DNA from: Planctomycetota bacterium
GTDB lineage: Bacteria > Planctomycetota > UBA1135
Reading direction: 5' to 3'
Assembly: GCA_021776925.1 (NCBI GenBank)
Contig: JAJFFB010000009.1
Location: forward strand, 1 to 64,000
DNA length: 64,000 nt
Under the pieces are notes generated by a model. It did no database searches and had not been told where the DNA came from. It was given only the letters and a program-made list of their open reading frames with translations. The translations under genes were made by a program, and so were the position numbers. Positions 30,259-39,265 of the stretch are shown one piece after another. The number at the start of each line of letters is the position of its first letter. The stretch's first letter is position 1.

Positions 30259-33249
30259 ATGCAGTTGATCATCGCTGAGAAACCCTCGGTCGCTACCGAC
30301 CTTTCCCGCGTCCTCCCGGGTTCGTTTGAGCAACACGAGGGTTATTGGGAAGGAAAAGAGCACCTCATCACCTGGGCGGTGGGTCATCTGCTCGAACTCA
30401 ATGCGCCCGAGGACTATTCGCCCGAACTCGCGGCCTGGCTGCTGGATTCGCTGCCGATCATTCCCGGCGAGCCCTCCGGGGTGAGCGGCGAGGTGCTGCC
30501 GCCCTTCCTGCGCAAGCCGCGCGCCGGACTCAGCAAGCAGTTGCGGCTGATCCGCAAGCTGGCCAAGCGCGACGACGTCGATTCCATCGTCAACGCCTGC
30601 GATGCCGCGCGCGAGGGCGAGTTGATCTTCCGCGAGATCGAAGAGCAGCTCGACACCAAGGCCAAGGTGTGGCGCCTGTGGCTGCAGTCGATGACCGATT
30701 CGGCGATCCTCAAGGCCTTCGCCGAGATGGAGCCGGCGGCGGGCTACCAGGGCCTCGCCGACGCCGCTTATTGCCGCGCCGAGGCCGACTGGCTGATCGG
30801 CATGAACGCTACCCGTGGAATCACCAAGCGGCTCAAGGGGCGGCGTGAATCGGGGGTGTGGTCGGCCGGGCGGGTGCAGACCCCCACCCTGGCGCTGCTG
30901 GTCCACCGTGAACTCAAGGTCCTGGCGCACGTGCCGGTGCCGTTCTGGCGCCTCAAGGGCCACTTCGTCGCCAATGGGCACAACTACCAGGCGCAGTTCC
31001 GCACCGCGCGCACCGGCAAAGACAGCGAAAAGATCTGGCAGGAGGACCAGGCCCTGGCGATCCAGAAGGCGTGTCTGGGCACCGCCGCCGAAGTGGTCGA
31101 GAAGGTCTCGGAAAGCACGCGCAATTCGCCCGCGCTGCACCACCTGACCTCGCTGCAACAGGAAGCCAACTCGCGCTTCGGGCTGTCGGCGCGCCGCACC
31201 CTGGCCGCCGCCCAGCGGCTTTACGAAGGACAAAAGGTCCTGTCCTACCCGCGGACCAGTTTCAACGGCCTGCCCGAAGACGAAGAGATGCGCCGCACAG
31301 TCGAAGCGGTGATCGCCGACCTCGCCAGCGGCGTCGGCGGCGGCGGACCACTCGATGGTGCCTTCGCCGAAGCGCCGCGTGCCGATGCGATTCCCCAGGC
31401 GGCGCAGAAGGTGGTCGAAGACGGCCTCAAAAACACCGCGCGCCACTTCGACGACGCCAAGACCGGCGATCACCACGCCATTATCCCCACCGGCACCTGG
31501 CCATCTTCGCCGCTAGGCGGCGACGACGCCAAGGTCTTCGAGCTGGTTCTGCGGCGCTTTCTCGCCGGCTTCCTGCCACCGAGCAAGTGGCAGAAGGTGG
31601 TGCGCGAAACCACCGTGCTGGCCGACAAAGCCGAAAAGCCGCACCGCTTTTTTACCGAGTCGAATCGCATGGTAGTGCCCGGATGGCAACTGGTCGACCG
31701 GCGGCCGGCGGCTTCGGAAATGCTCGGCGATCTAGGTGTGGTGGCTGGTGAGACCGCGATGGGGACCACCAAAGAGGTCGAACTCGAAGCCGAAGAAACG
31801 CGCCCACCCAAGCGCTACACCGAGTCCAGCCTGCTCAAGGCGATGGAATCGGCCACCGACCTCGACCTCGACGCCCATGAGGAGGTCGAGGACGAGGAGG
31901 AAATCGCGTCCCTGCGCGAGTGCGGCCTCGGCACCCCGGCCACCCGCGCCGACACCATCGAGGCCCTGATCGCCAAGGGCTACGTGCTGCGCAGCGGCAA
32001 GACCCTACGCGCCGCGGCCAAGGGCATCACCCTGATCGATTTCCTCGAACGCTGCCGCATCAACCACCTGGCCAAGGCGGAACTGACCGCCGACATGGAG
32101 TTCCGCCTGTTCCAGGTCGAGAACGGGCGGCAGCCTCCGGAAAGCTACATGGACCTGGTCAAGTCCGGGGTGCGTGACCTGGCCGAGAAGCTGCGCAACT
32201 TCAGCTACGACGACCTTTATCGTGGCCTCGAGCCGGTGGGCGTGTGCCCGCGCGACGGCCAAACGGTCTACGAGGGACTCAAGGGCTATCGGTGCAGCAA
32301 GGAGGCCGTCGGCGACCGCTTCGAGATCGCGGTCAAGGGCGCCGGCAAGGAAGCCACCCTGCCACTGGCCGACCTCGCCGCGCTGATCGCCAAGGAAGCC
32401 GCCAAGCTTGAGGGTGTGATCGAAACCGACGCGCAGCCAAAGCGCACCAATGCCAAAGTCCTGGTGCGTATCGCTTCTGCCAGGCCGACGCCGCCGGTCA
32501 TCGCCGAGCTTGAGCAATTGGTGCAGCGCGTGGTTCCGGCCGGCGCGATGAAGGAGTTCAAGGTCGGCGAGGTCGATGCCGAAGTGTGCGGCTTCACCAT
32601 CTGGAAGGAGTTCCGTGGCCGCTATCTGAACCGCCCGGTGGTCGAAACCCTGCTGGTCGAAAAGCAGTCGCCGGCGTTGGACGGTTTCGTCAGCATGCGC
32701 GGCGAGACCTACGCCGGCCAGATCCGTCTTGACGAAGACTTCAAACTGCAGTTCGAGCCGGTCAAGGGCTACAAGGGTTCCGACGACAAAGGCGAAGTCG
32801 CCCCGGAACTGGTGTCTTACGCGGTCGATGCGAGCCCATTTGTCGAGTGCCCGCGCTGCAACAAGGACCAGATCCGTGAAACGCCGACCCACTTCGCCTG
32901 CCAGGACGGTGACGGCGGCAAGGGCTGTGGTCTGATGATGCCGCGCACGGTGTGCAAGCGTGAACTGGCGCGCAAGGACCTGCAATCGTACTTCGATTCC
33001 GATGTCGGCCACACCGAATGGATCGAAGACTTCATCTCGCGCAAGGGCCGGCCGTTCACCGCGCGTCTGGTGCGCAAGCCGAACGGCCGCCACGGCTTCG
33101 AATTCAAGCCGCGCGAAGGGGGTCCGGCGAAGAAGAAAGCCTCACGCAAGAAGGTGGCCAAGAAAACCACCAAGCGCAAGGCCAGCAAGAAGAAGGCCAC
33201 CACGCGTAAATCGGCCACCCGCAAGGTGGCGGATCAGAAAGGCAGCTAG
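30259..33249 (+). CDS. topB: DNA topoisomerase III
   Basis: Type IA topoisomerase of 996 residues, long for the family. It relaxes and decatenates DNA by passing strands through a tyrosine-linked break. Toprim domain at the N-terminus (IIAEKPSVA with Glu7; CDAAREGELI with Asp115 and Glu119/121). Catalytic Tyr330 in LSYPRTS. The central domains include GVWSAGRVQTPTL and TGDHHAIIPTG. C-terminal repeats include a Cys-containing unit (CPRCNKDQIRETPTHFACQD) probably binding zinc. The last ~45 residues are a Lys/Arg/Thr/Ser tail of histone H1-like character (KKASRKKVAKKTTKRKASKK), presumably a DNA-binding extension. It overlaps the cytidine deaminase gene by one base. Confidence 0.94.
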   Translation: MQLIIAEKPSVATDLSRVLPGSFEQHEGYWEGKEHLITWAVGHLLELNAPEDYSPELAAWLLDSLPIIPGEPSGVSGEVLPPFLRKPRAGLSKQLRLIRKLAKRDDVDSIVNACDAAREGELIFREIEEQLDTKAKVWRLWLQSMTDSAILKAFAEMEPAAGYQGLADAAYCRAEADWLIGMNATRGITKRLKGRRESGVWSAGRVQTPTLALLVHRELKVLAHVPVPFWRLKGHFVANGHNYQAQFRTARTGKDSEKIWQEDQALAIQKACLGTAAEVVEKVSESTRNSPALHHLTSLQQEANSRFGLSARRTLAAAQRLYEGQKVLSYPRTSFNGLPEDEEMRRTVEAVIADLASGVGGGGPLDGAFAEAPRADAIPQAAQKVVEDGLKNTARHFDDAKTGDHHAIIPTGTWPSSPLGGDDAKVFELVLRRFLAGFLPPSKWQKVVRETTVLADKAEKPHRFFTESNRMVVPGWQLVDRRPAASEMLGDLGVVAGETAMGTTKEVELEAEETRPPKRYTESSLLKAMESATDLDLDAHEEVEDEEEIASLRECGLGTPATRADTIEALIAKGYVLRSGKTLRAAAKGITLIDFLERCRINHLAKAELTADMEFRLFQVENGRQPPESYMDLVKSGVRDLAEKLRNFSYDDLYRGLEPVGVCPRDGQTVYEGLKGYRCSKEAVGDRFEIAVKGAGKEATLPLADLAALIAKEAAKLEGVIETDAQPKRTNAKVLVRIASARPTPPVIAELEQLVQRVVPAGAMKEFKVGEVDAEVCGFTIWKEFRGRYLNRPVVETLLVEKQSPALDGFVSMRGETYAGQIRLDEDFKLQFEPVKGYKGSDDKGEVAPELVSYAVDASPFVECPRCNKDQIRETPTHFACQDGDGGKGCGLMMPRTVCKRELARKDLQSYFDSDVGHTEWIEDFISRKGRPFTARLVRKPNGRHGFEFKPREGGPAKKKASRKKVAKKTTKRKASKKKATTRKSATRKVADQKGS

Positions 33250-33698
33250 TGGTGCTGGCGCCGCCCTTGGCTGAATTGCTCGAAACGGCGCAGCAGGCCG
33301 CCGCCAACAGTTATTCGCCCTATAGCAGCTACGCGGTCGGTGCCGCGGTGCGCTGGCAGGATGGCAGCGTCAGCAGTGGCAGCAACGTCGAGAACTGCAG
33401 TTTCGGTCTTAGCCTGTGCGCCGAACGCGCCGCCCTGGTGGCCGGCGCCAGCCGCGGCCAGCGTGTCCTGCAGGCCGTGGCGGTGTGGGTTGCCCAGGCC
33501 CCGGTTGCCACCCCGTGCGGAGCCTGTCTTCAAGTGATGCAGGAATTCGCTCCCTCCGCTGCCACTGAGGTCGCCGCTACCGAGGTCGCCGCCCCCAGAG
33601 AGGTCGTGGTGGTCCTGGGTGCACCCGGACAGCCACCGAAGCTCACCACCCTCGGCGAGTTGTTCCCACTGCCCTTCCGCGCCGACCTCGACAGCTGA
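33249..33698 (+). CDS. cdd: Cytidine deaminase
   Basis: 149 residues; deaminates cytidine and deoxycytidine to uridine forms in pyrimidine salvage. Zinc site: Cys57-Ala-Glu59 in SLCAERAAL (the tetrameric Cys-type) with Cys90 and Cys93 in TPCGACLQVMQEF. The substrate motif SNVENCSFGLSLCAE is complete. Start is a GTG whose G is the last base of the topB TAG, so the two genes are coupled; a second GTG follows directly. Between the core and the C-terminus there is a small repeat (ATEVAATEVAAP), an insertion compared with typical enzymes of ~130 residues. Confidence 0.93.
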   Translation: MVLAPPLAELLETAQQAAANSYSPYSSYAVGAAVRWQDGSVSSGSNVENCSFGLSLCAERAALVAGASRGQRVLQAVAVWVAQAPVATPCGACLQVMQEFAPSAATEVAATEVAAPREVVVVLGAPGQPPKLTTLGELFPLPFRADLDS

Positions 33699-33753
33699 TC
33701 CGCTCTTCGTCACTGTGCGGAGCAAGACCGCAGCGCCGTGGCCCGGTCGGAGC

Positions 33754-34542
33754 TCAAAGAATGTCGCGGCGGCGGCAGGCCAGCCAGGCGAGGGCAAAGA
33801 AGGCCAGCGAGCCGAGGCCGAGTACGGTCAGGGAAGCGAGCACGCCGGGGGGATCGGGCTCGGGGGTGAACATGCCCGACCAGCGCGAGTTGACCTTGCA
33901 CCAGGAGTCGGCCAGGCCCATCAGGTAGCGGTGCGGAGAGGTGGTGCGCAGGTCACCGGGCAGGCCGCCGATCACCGCGCCCCAGCCGATCAGCAGGCCC
34001 AGCGCCCATAGGATCGAGCGGCGCGACCACACGCCGAGGAACAAGCACACCGCGCCGTAGGAGAAGCCGCCGACGGTCAGCACCGCCACCAGCCCGCCGA
34101 CGCGTTTCAACCACAGGCCGGTGGCGATGCCTTCGCCACTGAAGGCCAGGATCAGGCCGGGCAATAGCGCCGACAGCACCAGGGTAGGCAGCATGGCCAG
34201 GAAACTGCCCTGGAACAAACCGAGCAGGGGTGCCCAGCGTGGAACCGGGCGCGTGACCACGTAGGCCATCGCCCCTTGTTCGTAAAGCTCGCCCAGGATT
34301 GGCAGCATGGTGAACATGCTCATGAACGGGATCACGAAATAGATGCACAGCGGAACGATGTAATCGCCATACAGCCCAAAGGGATCATCCGTGCTGAAGA
34401 TCACCGCAACCACCGCCACCAGGGTCGGAATGGCGGCCACCGCCAGATTGGGCAGCGCACCCAGTCCGCTGAGGCGGCGGCGGAAGGCGAAGGCGCTCAT
34501 CGCGCGCACCGCGGGGCGCACCGGGGTCGAGGCCTGGCTCAT
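33754..34542 (-). CDS. ABC-2 type transporter permease
   Basis: 262 residues with about six transmembrane helices (for example LAVAAIPTLVAVVAVIFS, IVPLCIYFVIPFMSMFTML, VLGLGSLAFFALAWLAC). The loop LYEQGAMAYVVTRPVPRW is typical of ABC-2 permeases. It is the last gene of a four-gene operon and its start overlaps the stop of the preceding ATPase by ATGA, so the two presumably form one exporter. Substrate not identifiable. Confidence 0.85.
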   Translation of the reverse strand: MSQASTPVRPAVRAMSAFAFRRRLSGLGALPNLAVAAIPTLVAVVAVIFSTDDPFGLYGDYIVPLCIYFVIPFMSMFTMLPILGELYEQGAMAYVVTRPVPRWAPLLGLFQGSFLAMLPTLVLSALLPGLILAFSGEGIATGLWLKRVGGLVAVLTVGGFSYGAVCLFLGVWSRRSILWALGLLIGWGAVIGGLPGDLRTTSPHRYLMGLADSWCKVNSRWSGMFTPEPDPPGVLASLTVLGLGSLAFFALAWLACRRRDIL

Positions 34543-35471
34543 GCGGTCTCTCCGACCAGGAGGTCGAAAACGGCTTCTAGTTTTTCGTCTTCGATGTCGA
34601 GGCCGTGCAGCTGCCCGCTTTCGCCGAGCGCGGCGAGGCGGTCGAGCAGCGGCGGCAGGCTGCGCGTGTCGAGCGCCAGGCGGCCCTCCTCGGTGAAGGT
34701 GAGACCGGTGACCAGGTCCTCGGCGAGGAGTTTGGCAGCGAAGCTGCGCAGATCGTCACCCGAGATGACCACGCGGCGCGGCTTGCGGTCGACCAACTCG
34801 CGGATCTCATCGAGGCGACCTTCGGCGAGCAGCCGCCCGTGGTGCAGCATGACCACCTGCGAAGTCACCGCCTCGACTTCGTGCAGCACGTGCGAAGCGA
34901 GCACCACGGTGCGCCCGCGGGCGCTGTAATCGCGCACCAGATCGAGGGTGCTGCGGCGCGAGATCGGATCCATGCCGTTGAGCGGCTCGTCGAGCAGTAG
35001 CAGTTCGGGGTCGAAGAGCAGCGCCTGCGCCACTTTGACCCGTTGACGCATGCCCTTGGACATCGCGTTGATCTTGGTGGTGCGGCGGTCGAGCAGGCCG
35101 ACCTGGTCGAGGACCTGGTCGGCGCGACGCACGGCCTCGTCGGCCGAATCGCCACCGAGGCTGGCGAGCAAGGCAAGGAAGTCGACGGCGCGTTCGGTCT
35201 CGAAATGGATGTCGTCGCCGGGCGAATAGCCCATGCGGGCGAAGATCGAGTGCTGGTCGGGGCGCACCCGCTGGCCGAAGACCTCGGCGTAGCCACGGCT
35301 GGGCTTGATCAGGCCGGTGAGCAGGCGCATCAGGGTGGTCTTGCCCGAACCGTTGGGGCCCAGCAGGCCGACGATTCCCGGATGGATGTCGAGGTCGAGA
35401 CCGGAAATGCCCTGCACCTCGCCGTACCAGCGCGACAGTCCGCGGCAGTGGATGACGGGGGGGGCGCTCAT
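34539..35471 (-). CDS. ABC transporter ATP-binding protein
   Basis: 310 residues. Walker A GPNGSGKTT, ABC signature NAMSKGMRQRVKVAQALL (a less usual MSKGMRQR variant of LSGGQ), Walker B LLLLDEPLNGMDP and the switch His in LASHVL. The last ~80 residues form the C-terminal extension found in ABC-2 ATPases of the CcmA/NatA group. Four-base overlaps with the permease on either side show coupled translation. Probably powers the permease at 33754-34542 or both permeases of the operon. Confidence 0.92.
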   Translation of the reverse strand: MSAPPVIHCRGLSRWYGEVQGISGLDLDIHPGIVGLLGPNGSGKTTLMRLLTGLIKPSRGYAEVFGQRVRPDQHSIFARMGYSPGDDIHFETERAVDFLALLASLGGDSADEAVRRADQVLDQVGLLDRRTTKINAMSKGMRQRVKVAQALLFDPELLLLDEPLNGMDPISRRSTLDLVRDYSARGRTVVLASHVLHEVEAVTSQVVMLHHGRLLAEGRLDEIRELVDRKPRRVVISGDDLRSFAAKLLAEDLVTGLTFTEEGRLALDTRSLPPLLDRLAALGESGQLHGLDIEDEKLEAVFDLLVGETA

Positions 35472-36367
35472 CCGACCAGGCTCCGTTTGCGCAGCCGCTG
35501 CAGCAGCACCAGCAGCGACAGGAAGATGATCAGGAACAGCACCCCGGCGGTGAGATTGGGGTCGGCGTACTGGTCGTCGAGATCGTCACTGACCCCCAGG
35601 CAGGTCGCGGTGAAAACGTGGATGCAGTGCAGGATCGACAACGCGAAGAAATTGGCATTTTCTCCGGACAACTCGAACAGGATGCCGCCGACCGGAGCGG
35701 TAAAGATAAAGATGGCGACGAAGGTCAGGTTGGTCCAGATGCCGCTCTTGGTGATCGCGGTCACCGCCTGGATCATCAAGGCCAGCGCCAGCGAGGTGAT
35801 GAACATCGCCGCGGTCATGCCCAACGGCACGCTGGCGACCTCGGCGAAGTGCTCGTCGGGACCGGTCAAAACGTCGTAGGCCCAGATCCACAGCATCGGC
35901 ATCAGCGTGACCAGCAGCATGAAGCCGACGTAGGCGAGGGTGCGGCCGAGGATGTAGGCGGCCGGTGTGATCGAGCGCGAGAAGTACGACTCGAAAGCGT
36001 TGGCGCGCAGGTCGGCCGAGATCAGGTCATAGCCGAAGACCAGCGACAATGGCAGCAGGATCGGAAAGACGAAGAAGCGCAGCAGACCGAGGTAGGTGTG
36101 CGCGTCGATGCGCGCGTCTTCCTGGTTTTCAGGAAGGACCATGTTGCCCATCTCGACCAGCATTTCGCGCCAGTTGGGGACGACCTGGTAAAGGAAATAG
36201 ATCATCACCGTGATGCCGAGCGCCGAGGCCATCGACAGGAAGGTGATGCGGCGCACCCACTTCGAGCCCCAGCCGCGGCGCAGGGTCGAGGTCAGTACCG
36301 GCCACCACACCGGCATGCGGCTGCGTTCGCCCTCGAAGGCCTCGTATTCGGCGGCGCGAAAGGCCAT
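35468..36367 (-). CDS. ABC-2 type transporter permease
   Basis: 299 residues, about six membrane helices (ITFLSMASALGITVMIYFLY, FFVFPILLPLSLVFGYDLI, ILGRTLAYVGFMLLVTLMPM, VLFLIIFLSLLVLLQRL). The segment DLISADLRANAFESYFSRSI is typical of ABC-2 permeases of the ABC-type export family. Coupled to the ATPase genes on both sides by overlaps of one and four bases. Confidence 0.85.
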   Translation of the reverse strand: MAFRAAEYEAFEGERSRMPVWWPVLTSTLRRGWGSKWVRRITFLSMASALGITVMIYFLYQVVPNWREMLVEMGNMVLPENQEDARIDAHTYLGLLRFFVFPILLPLSLVFGYDLISADLRANAFESYFSRSITPAAYILGRTLAYVGFMLLVTLMPMLWIWAYDVLTGPDEHFAEVASVPLGMTAAMFITSLALALMIQAVTAITKSGIWTNLTFVAIFIFTAPVGGILFELSGENANFFALSILHCIHVFTATCLGVSDDLDDQYADPNLTAGVLFLIIFLSLLVLLQRLRKRSLVG

Positions 36368-37302
36368 CAGTCGGCGTCGCCCTCAAGGGCTTCGAGGAAG
36401 GCGTCTTCGAGAGAGCGGGCCGCGGCCTTGAGACCGAGCACGCGGGTGCCGCAGGCGCGCGCGAGGCGGAAGACGCGGTCGGGTGGGATCGCTGCGGATT
36501 CGTCGATCAGGACCCATTCGTCGGCGCCTTCGCCAGGAAGAGCCTCGAGGCCGTCGGCGCGTGCCGCCTCGGCGAAGCGCGCCGAGTCGTCGCGCGGCAG
36601 GCGCACGCGCTGGCCACCGCGGGCGGCGGCGGTCAGATTGGCGATGGTCTCGCTTTTTTTCATCACCCCCTCGTCGAGCACCCACACGCTGTCGCACAAC
36701 ATTTCCACGTCGGGCAGCAAGTGGCTGGCGATGATCAGGTGCTTGCCGTGTTCCTTGCGCACCCGGTCGATTAGCCCGAGCATGCGCACGCGCCCGCGCG
36801 GGTCGAGGCCATTGGTTGGCTCGTCGAGGAACAGCAGGTCGGGATCATGCACCAACGCTGCGGCCAGCTTGTAGCGCTGGCGCATGCCAGTGCTGAAAGA
36901 GGAAACTTCGCGGTAACGCTCTTCGCCGAGGCCGACAAAGTGCAGAGTGTCGTGGGCGCGCAGCATCGCGTCGGAGGGCAGCAAGCCGCAGATCTCGGCG
37001 AGGTGGGCCAGACCGCGCACCGCGGACACGCCGGGGACCCAGGAATCGCGCTCGGGCATGTAACCAACGCGCCGCCGCATCAGGGCACCTTTCTTTTCGG
37101 TGTCTTCGCCGAACAGCCGCACCACCCCGCTGGCCGGGCGCACCAGGCCAAGGATGCTGCGCAGCATCGAGGACTTTCCCGCGCCGTTGGGCCCGAGCAG
37201 TGCCAGCGCACCGCCGTCAAAGGAGGCGCTGACCCGGTCGAGAGCGGTGAACCGTCCATAGCGGACGGTCAATTCGGCCAGTTCCAGGACAGGAGGGGGC
37301 AT
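36367..37302 (-). CDS. ABC transporter ATP-binding protein
   Basis: 311 residues from an ATG at 37302 (MPPPVLELAELTVRYGRFTA); an in-frame ATG at 37404 would add 34 residues unlike the family. Walker A LLGPNGAGKSS, signature SSFSTGMRQRYKLAAALV, Walker B LLFLDEPTNGLDP, switch His in IASHLL. First gene of the operon ATPase-permease-ATPase-permease; its TGA overlaps the permease ATG. The two ATPases are only moderately alike, suggesting a heteromeric or dual exporter. Confidence 0.92.
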   Translation of the reverse strand: MPPPVLELAELTVRYGRFTALDRVSASFDGGALALLGPNGAGKSSMLRSILGLVRPASGVVRLFGEDTEKKGALMRRRVGYMPERDSWVPGVSAVRGLAHLAEICGLLPSDAMLRAHDTLHFVGLGEERYREVSSFSTGMRQRYKLAAALVHDPDLLFLDEPTNGLDPRGRVRMLGLIDRVRKEHGKHLIIASHLLPDVEMLCDSVWVLDEGVMKKSETIANLTAAARGGQRVRLPRDDSARFAEAARADGLEALPGEGADEWVLIDESAAIPPDRVFRLARACGTRVLGLKAAARSLEDAFLEALEGDAD

Positions 37303-37412
37303 TTGCGTGGCAGTACGGCTCAAGCGCCGCGATGCAGCATATTCCGGCGCAGCGGGCGGCTCCAGTTTCCTCAACGGATGGCCGATGGAGAATTGGACCT
37401 CCACCGCTGACC
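37303..37412. promoter_or_regulatory. Divergent promoter region, ABC operon versus prepilin-like gene
   Basis: 110 bases between divergent starts. Promoters for the four-gene ABC operon and the prepilin-like gene are expected here; no specific motif was identified. Confidence 0.35.
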
Positions 37413-37868
37413 GTGCCTCCCTCCCCCCGAACCCGCGGCTACACCCTGGTCGAGCTGACCCTGACGGTCATCGCTATCGGAGTCACATTGATCTCGATGA
37501 TCCCGCGCTTCGAATACCAGAGCGAGAAGCCGGTGGTCGAGAAAGCCCTGCGCTGGAGCCACGTGGTGCGCCAGGCCCAGGAGGCATTCCTCACCGAGCA
37601 CGGTCAATACGCCCACGCCTTGAACCAGCTGCGGTCCAGCGAGGAGCCGGTCGGCTTCCGCATCCTCGGGGATTTTGATTCGAGTGACTGGACGCGCGAC
37701 TGGAACATGAAGCTGGTGCGCGAGGATTACGCCTCGGCCTTCGGGGACTACAGCCTGGTGATCGACCAGAAGGGGCTGGACCTGGAGCAGAGTACGGTGC
37801 TTCCGGCGCTGGTCGAGAACCTGGCAGGCCCCCCGGGGGCGACCAGGTCCAGGGCATGGACGCGGTAG
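37413..37868 (+). CDS. Type IV prepilin / pseudopilin-like protein
   Basis: 151 residues from a GTG at 37413. The prepilin signature is nearly perfect: RTRG followed by YTLVELTLTVIAIGVTLISM, with cleavage expected after Gly, Glu at +5 and a hydrophobic helix. The C-terminal domain is small and alpha/beta (VEKALRWSHVVRQAQEAFLT). It is the only gene in its transcript that relates to pili and no assembly genes are near, so it is an orphan minor pilin or pseudopilin. The start is uncertain because an ATG at 37332 is in frame but would give an unusually long leader. Confidence 0.75.
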   Translation: MPPSPRTRGYTLVELTLTVIAIGVTLISMIPRFEYQSEKPVVEKALRWSHVVRQAQEAFLTEHGQYAHALNQLRSSEEPVGFRILGDFDSSDWTRDWNMKLVREDYASAFGDYSLVIDQKGLDLEQSTVLPALVENLAGPPGATRSRAWTR

Positions 37869-37899
37869 CCGGGCTCCGCTGGGAGGCTAGACTGAAGCC

Positions 37900-39216
37900 A
37901 TGCCACCGCTCCTGCTGTTTGTGACCCTGTTGGCGCAGGCGGCGCCCGCCGAGACCGTCGCCGACCCTTGGAGCGACCGCCTCGCCGCGGTCATCGGCGA
38001 AGGCTTCGCCCCTGCGGCGGCGATGCGCTTCAGCAGCGACGGCTCGCACCTGGCCTATCTGACCGTCGATGCCAAGGGCCGTAACGTGCTCTTCGTCGAT
38101 GGCGAGGAGCAGAAACCGCACGACTACGTCAACCTGCCGGTGTTCAGCGCCGACGGCACCCACCTTGCCTGGTCGGCCGGCGACCGGGTGAACGACAAGA
38201 TCGAAAAGTGGTACGCCTACCTCGATGGCAAGAAGCAGAAGAAGTTCGAGTGGGCGGGTCCGGTGGTCATGGATGCGGCTGGCAAGCAGACCGCCTACTG
38301 GGCCGGCAAGGGCGTCAAGTTGAGCAAGGATGGCTGGTACCGCGGTGGTGAGTATCACTTGATCCTGGGTAAGAAGAAGGTCGCCGAGGTACGCCAGTCA
38401 CCGGAGTGGGCGCCCGCCCTCAGCCCCGACGGCAGCGAAGTTGCATGGAGCGTGCTCACCGACCGCTATCAGGTGATGCGCGGGAAAGATGAGTTCGGTC
38501 CCTACCTGTGGACGTCCGGACTGACCTGGAGCGCCGACTCTTCCACCCTGGCGTGGCAGGCCGCCGACGGCGCCAACCTGGGCGCTGGTTTCGGCCAAGG
38601 GCCGATGCCCGGTGCGATCTACGTCAACGGAATCGCGCACGGCCAGGACTACCAGAGCGTGGCGGCGCCGGCGCTCGGACCGCAGGGCAAGCGCCTCGCC
38701 TTCGTGGCGTTGAAAGACGAGCAGGTGCTGGTGGTTGTCAATGGCAAGGAATGGGCCAGTCGCTGGGACCTCGCCGGCACGCCGGTCTTCGATGCCAGCG
38801 GAGAACACCTGGCGGTGTGCGTCAATCGCGGCATGAAGCGGTCCGAAAACGGCATGCCGATGCTCGACACGGGCTGGCTGGACGGCAGCGACTACGCGGT
38901 GATCGATCCGGTCACTGGGCAGACCGTGCTGCAGCAGGCCAAGGGCGAGTGCTTCCTGCTGGTCGACGACAAGCAGGTCGGCCAGGCCTGCCGCCGCGCC
39001 ATCGGTCCGGTGTGGTCGCCGCAGGGCGAGGTGGTGGCCTACCGCGCCGAATACGAGGATGGCTGGAAGATCGTCGTCGGGGAGCAGGCCAGCGAGATCT
39101 ACGACGAGCTCACTGCCCCCGTTTTCAGCCCCGACGGCCGCCACGTGGGCTTTGGTGCGCGCTCCGGCCGCGACATCTGGTGGAAGGTGCTGACCGTGCG
39201 GTCCGACTCGCCGTAG
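37900..39216 (+). CDS. Secreted TolB/WD40-like beta-propeller protein
   Basis: 438 residues. Signal peptide MPPLLLFVTLLAQAAPAE with no basic residue. The body consists of repeated blades with the pattern FSxDGxHLAY/W (RFSSDGSHLAYLTVD, VFSADGTHLAWSAG, ALSPDGSEVAWSV, TWSADSSTLAWQA, VFSPDGRHVGFGA), as in TolB-like and WD40-like six- or seven-bladed propellers. No catalytic motif. Probably a periplasmic binding protein. 31 bases separate it from the prepilin-like gene. Confidence 0.8.
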   Translation: MPPLLLFVTLLAQAAPAETVADPWSDRLAAVIGEGFAPAAAMRFSSDGSHLAYLTVDAKGRNVLFVDGEEQKPHDYVNLPVFSADGTHLAWSAGDRVNDKIEKWYAYLDGKKQKKFEWAGPVVMDAAGKQTAYWAGKGVKLSKDGWYRGGEYHLILGKKKVAEVRQSPEWAPALSPDGSEVAWSVLTDRYQVMRGKDEFGPYLWTSGLTWSADSSTLAWQAADGANLGAGFGQGPMPGAIYVNGIAHGQDYQSVAAPALGPQGKRLAFVALKDEQVLVVVNGKEWASRWDLAGTPVFDASGEHLAVCVNRGMKRSENGMPMLDTGWLDGSDYAVIDPVTGQTVLQQAKGECFLLVDDKQVGQACRRAIGPVWSPQGEVVAYRAEYEDGWKIVVGEQASEIYDELTAPVFSPDGRHVGFGARSGRDIWWKVLTVRSDSP

Positions 39217-39265
39217 AATGAAATCTGCCACTGGATGGTGGCGTTCTCCCTCCCCACACAACCCC

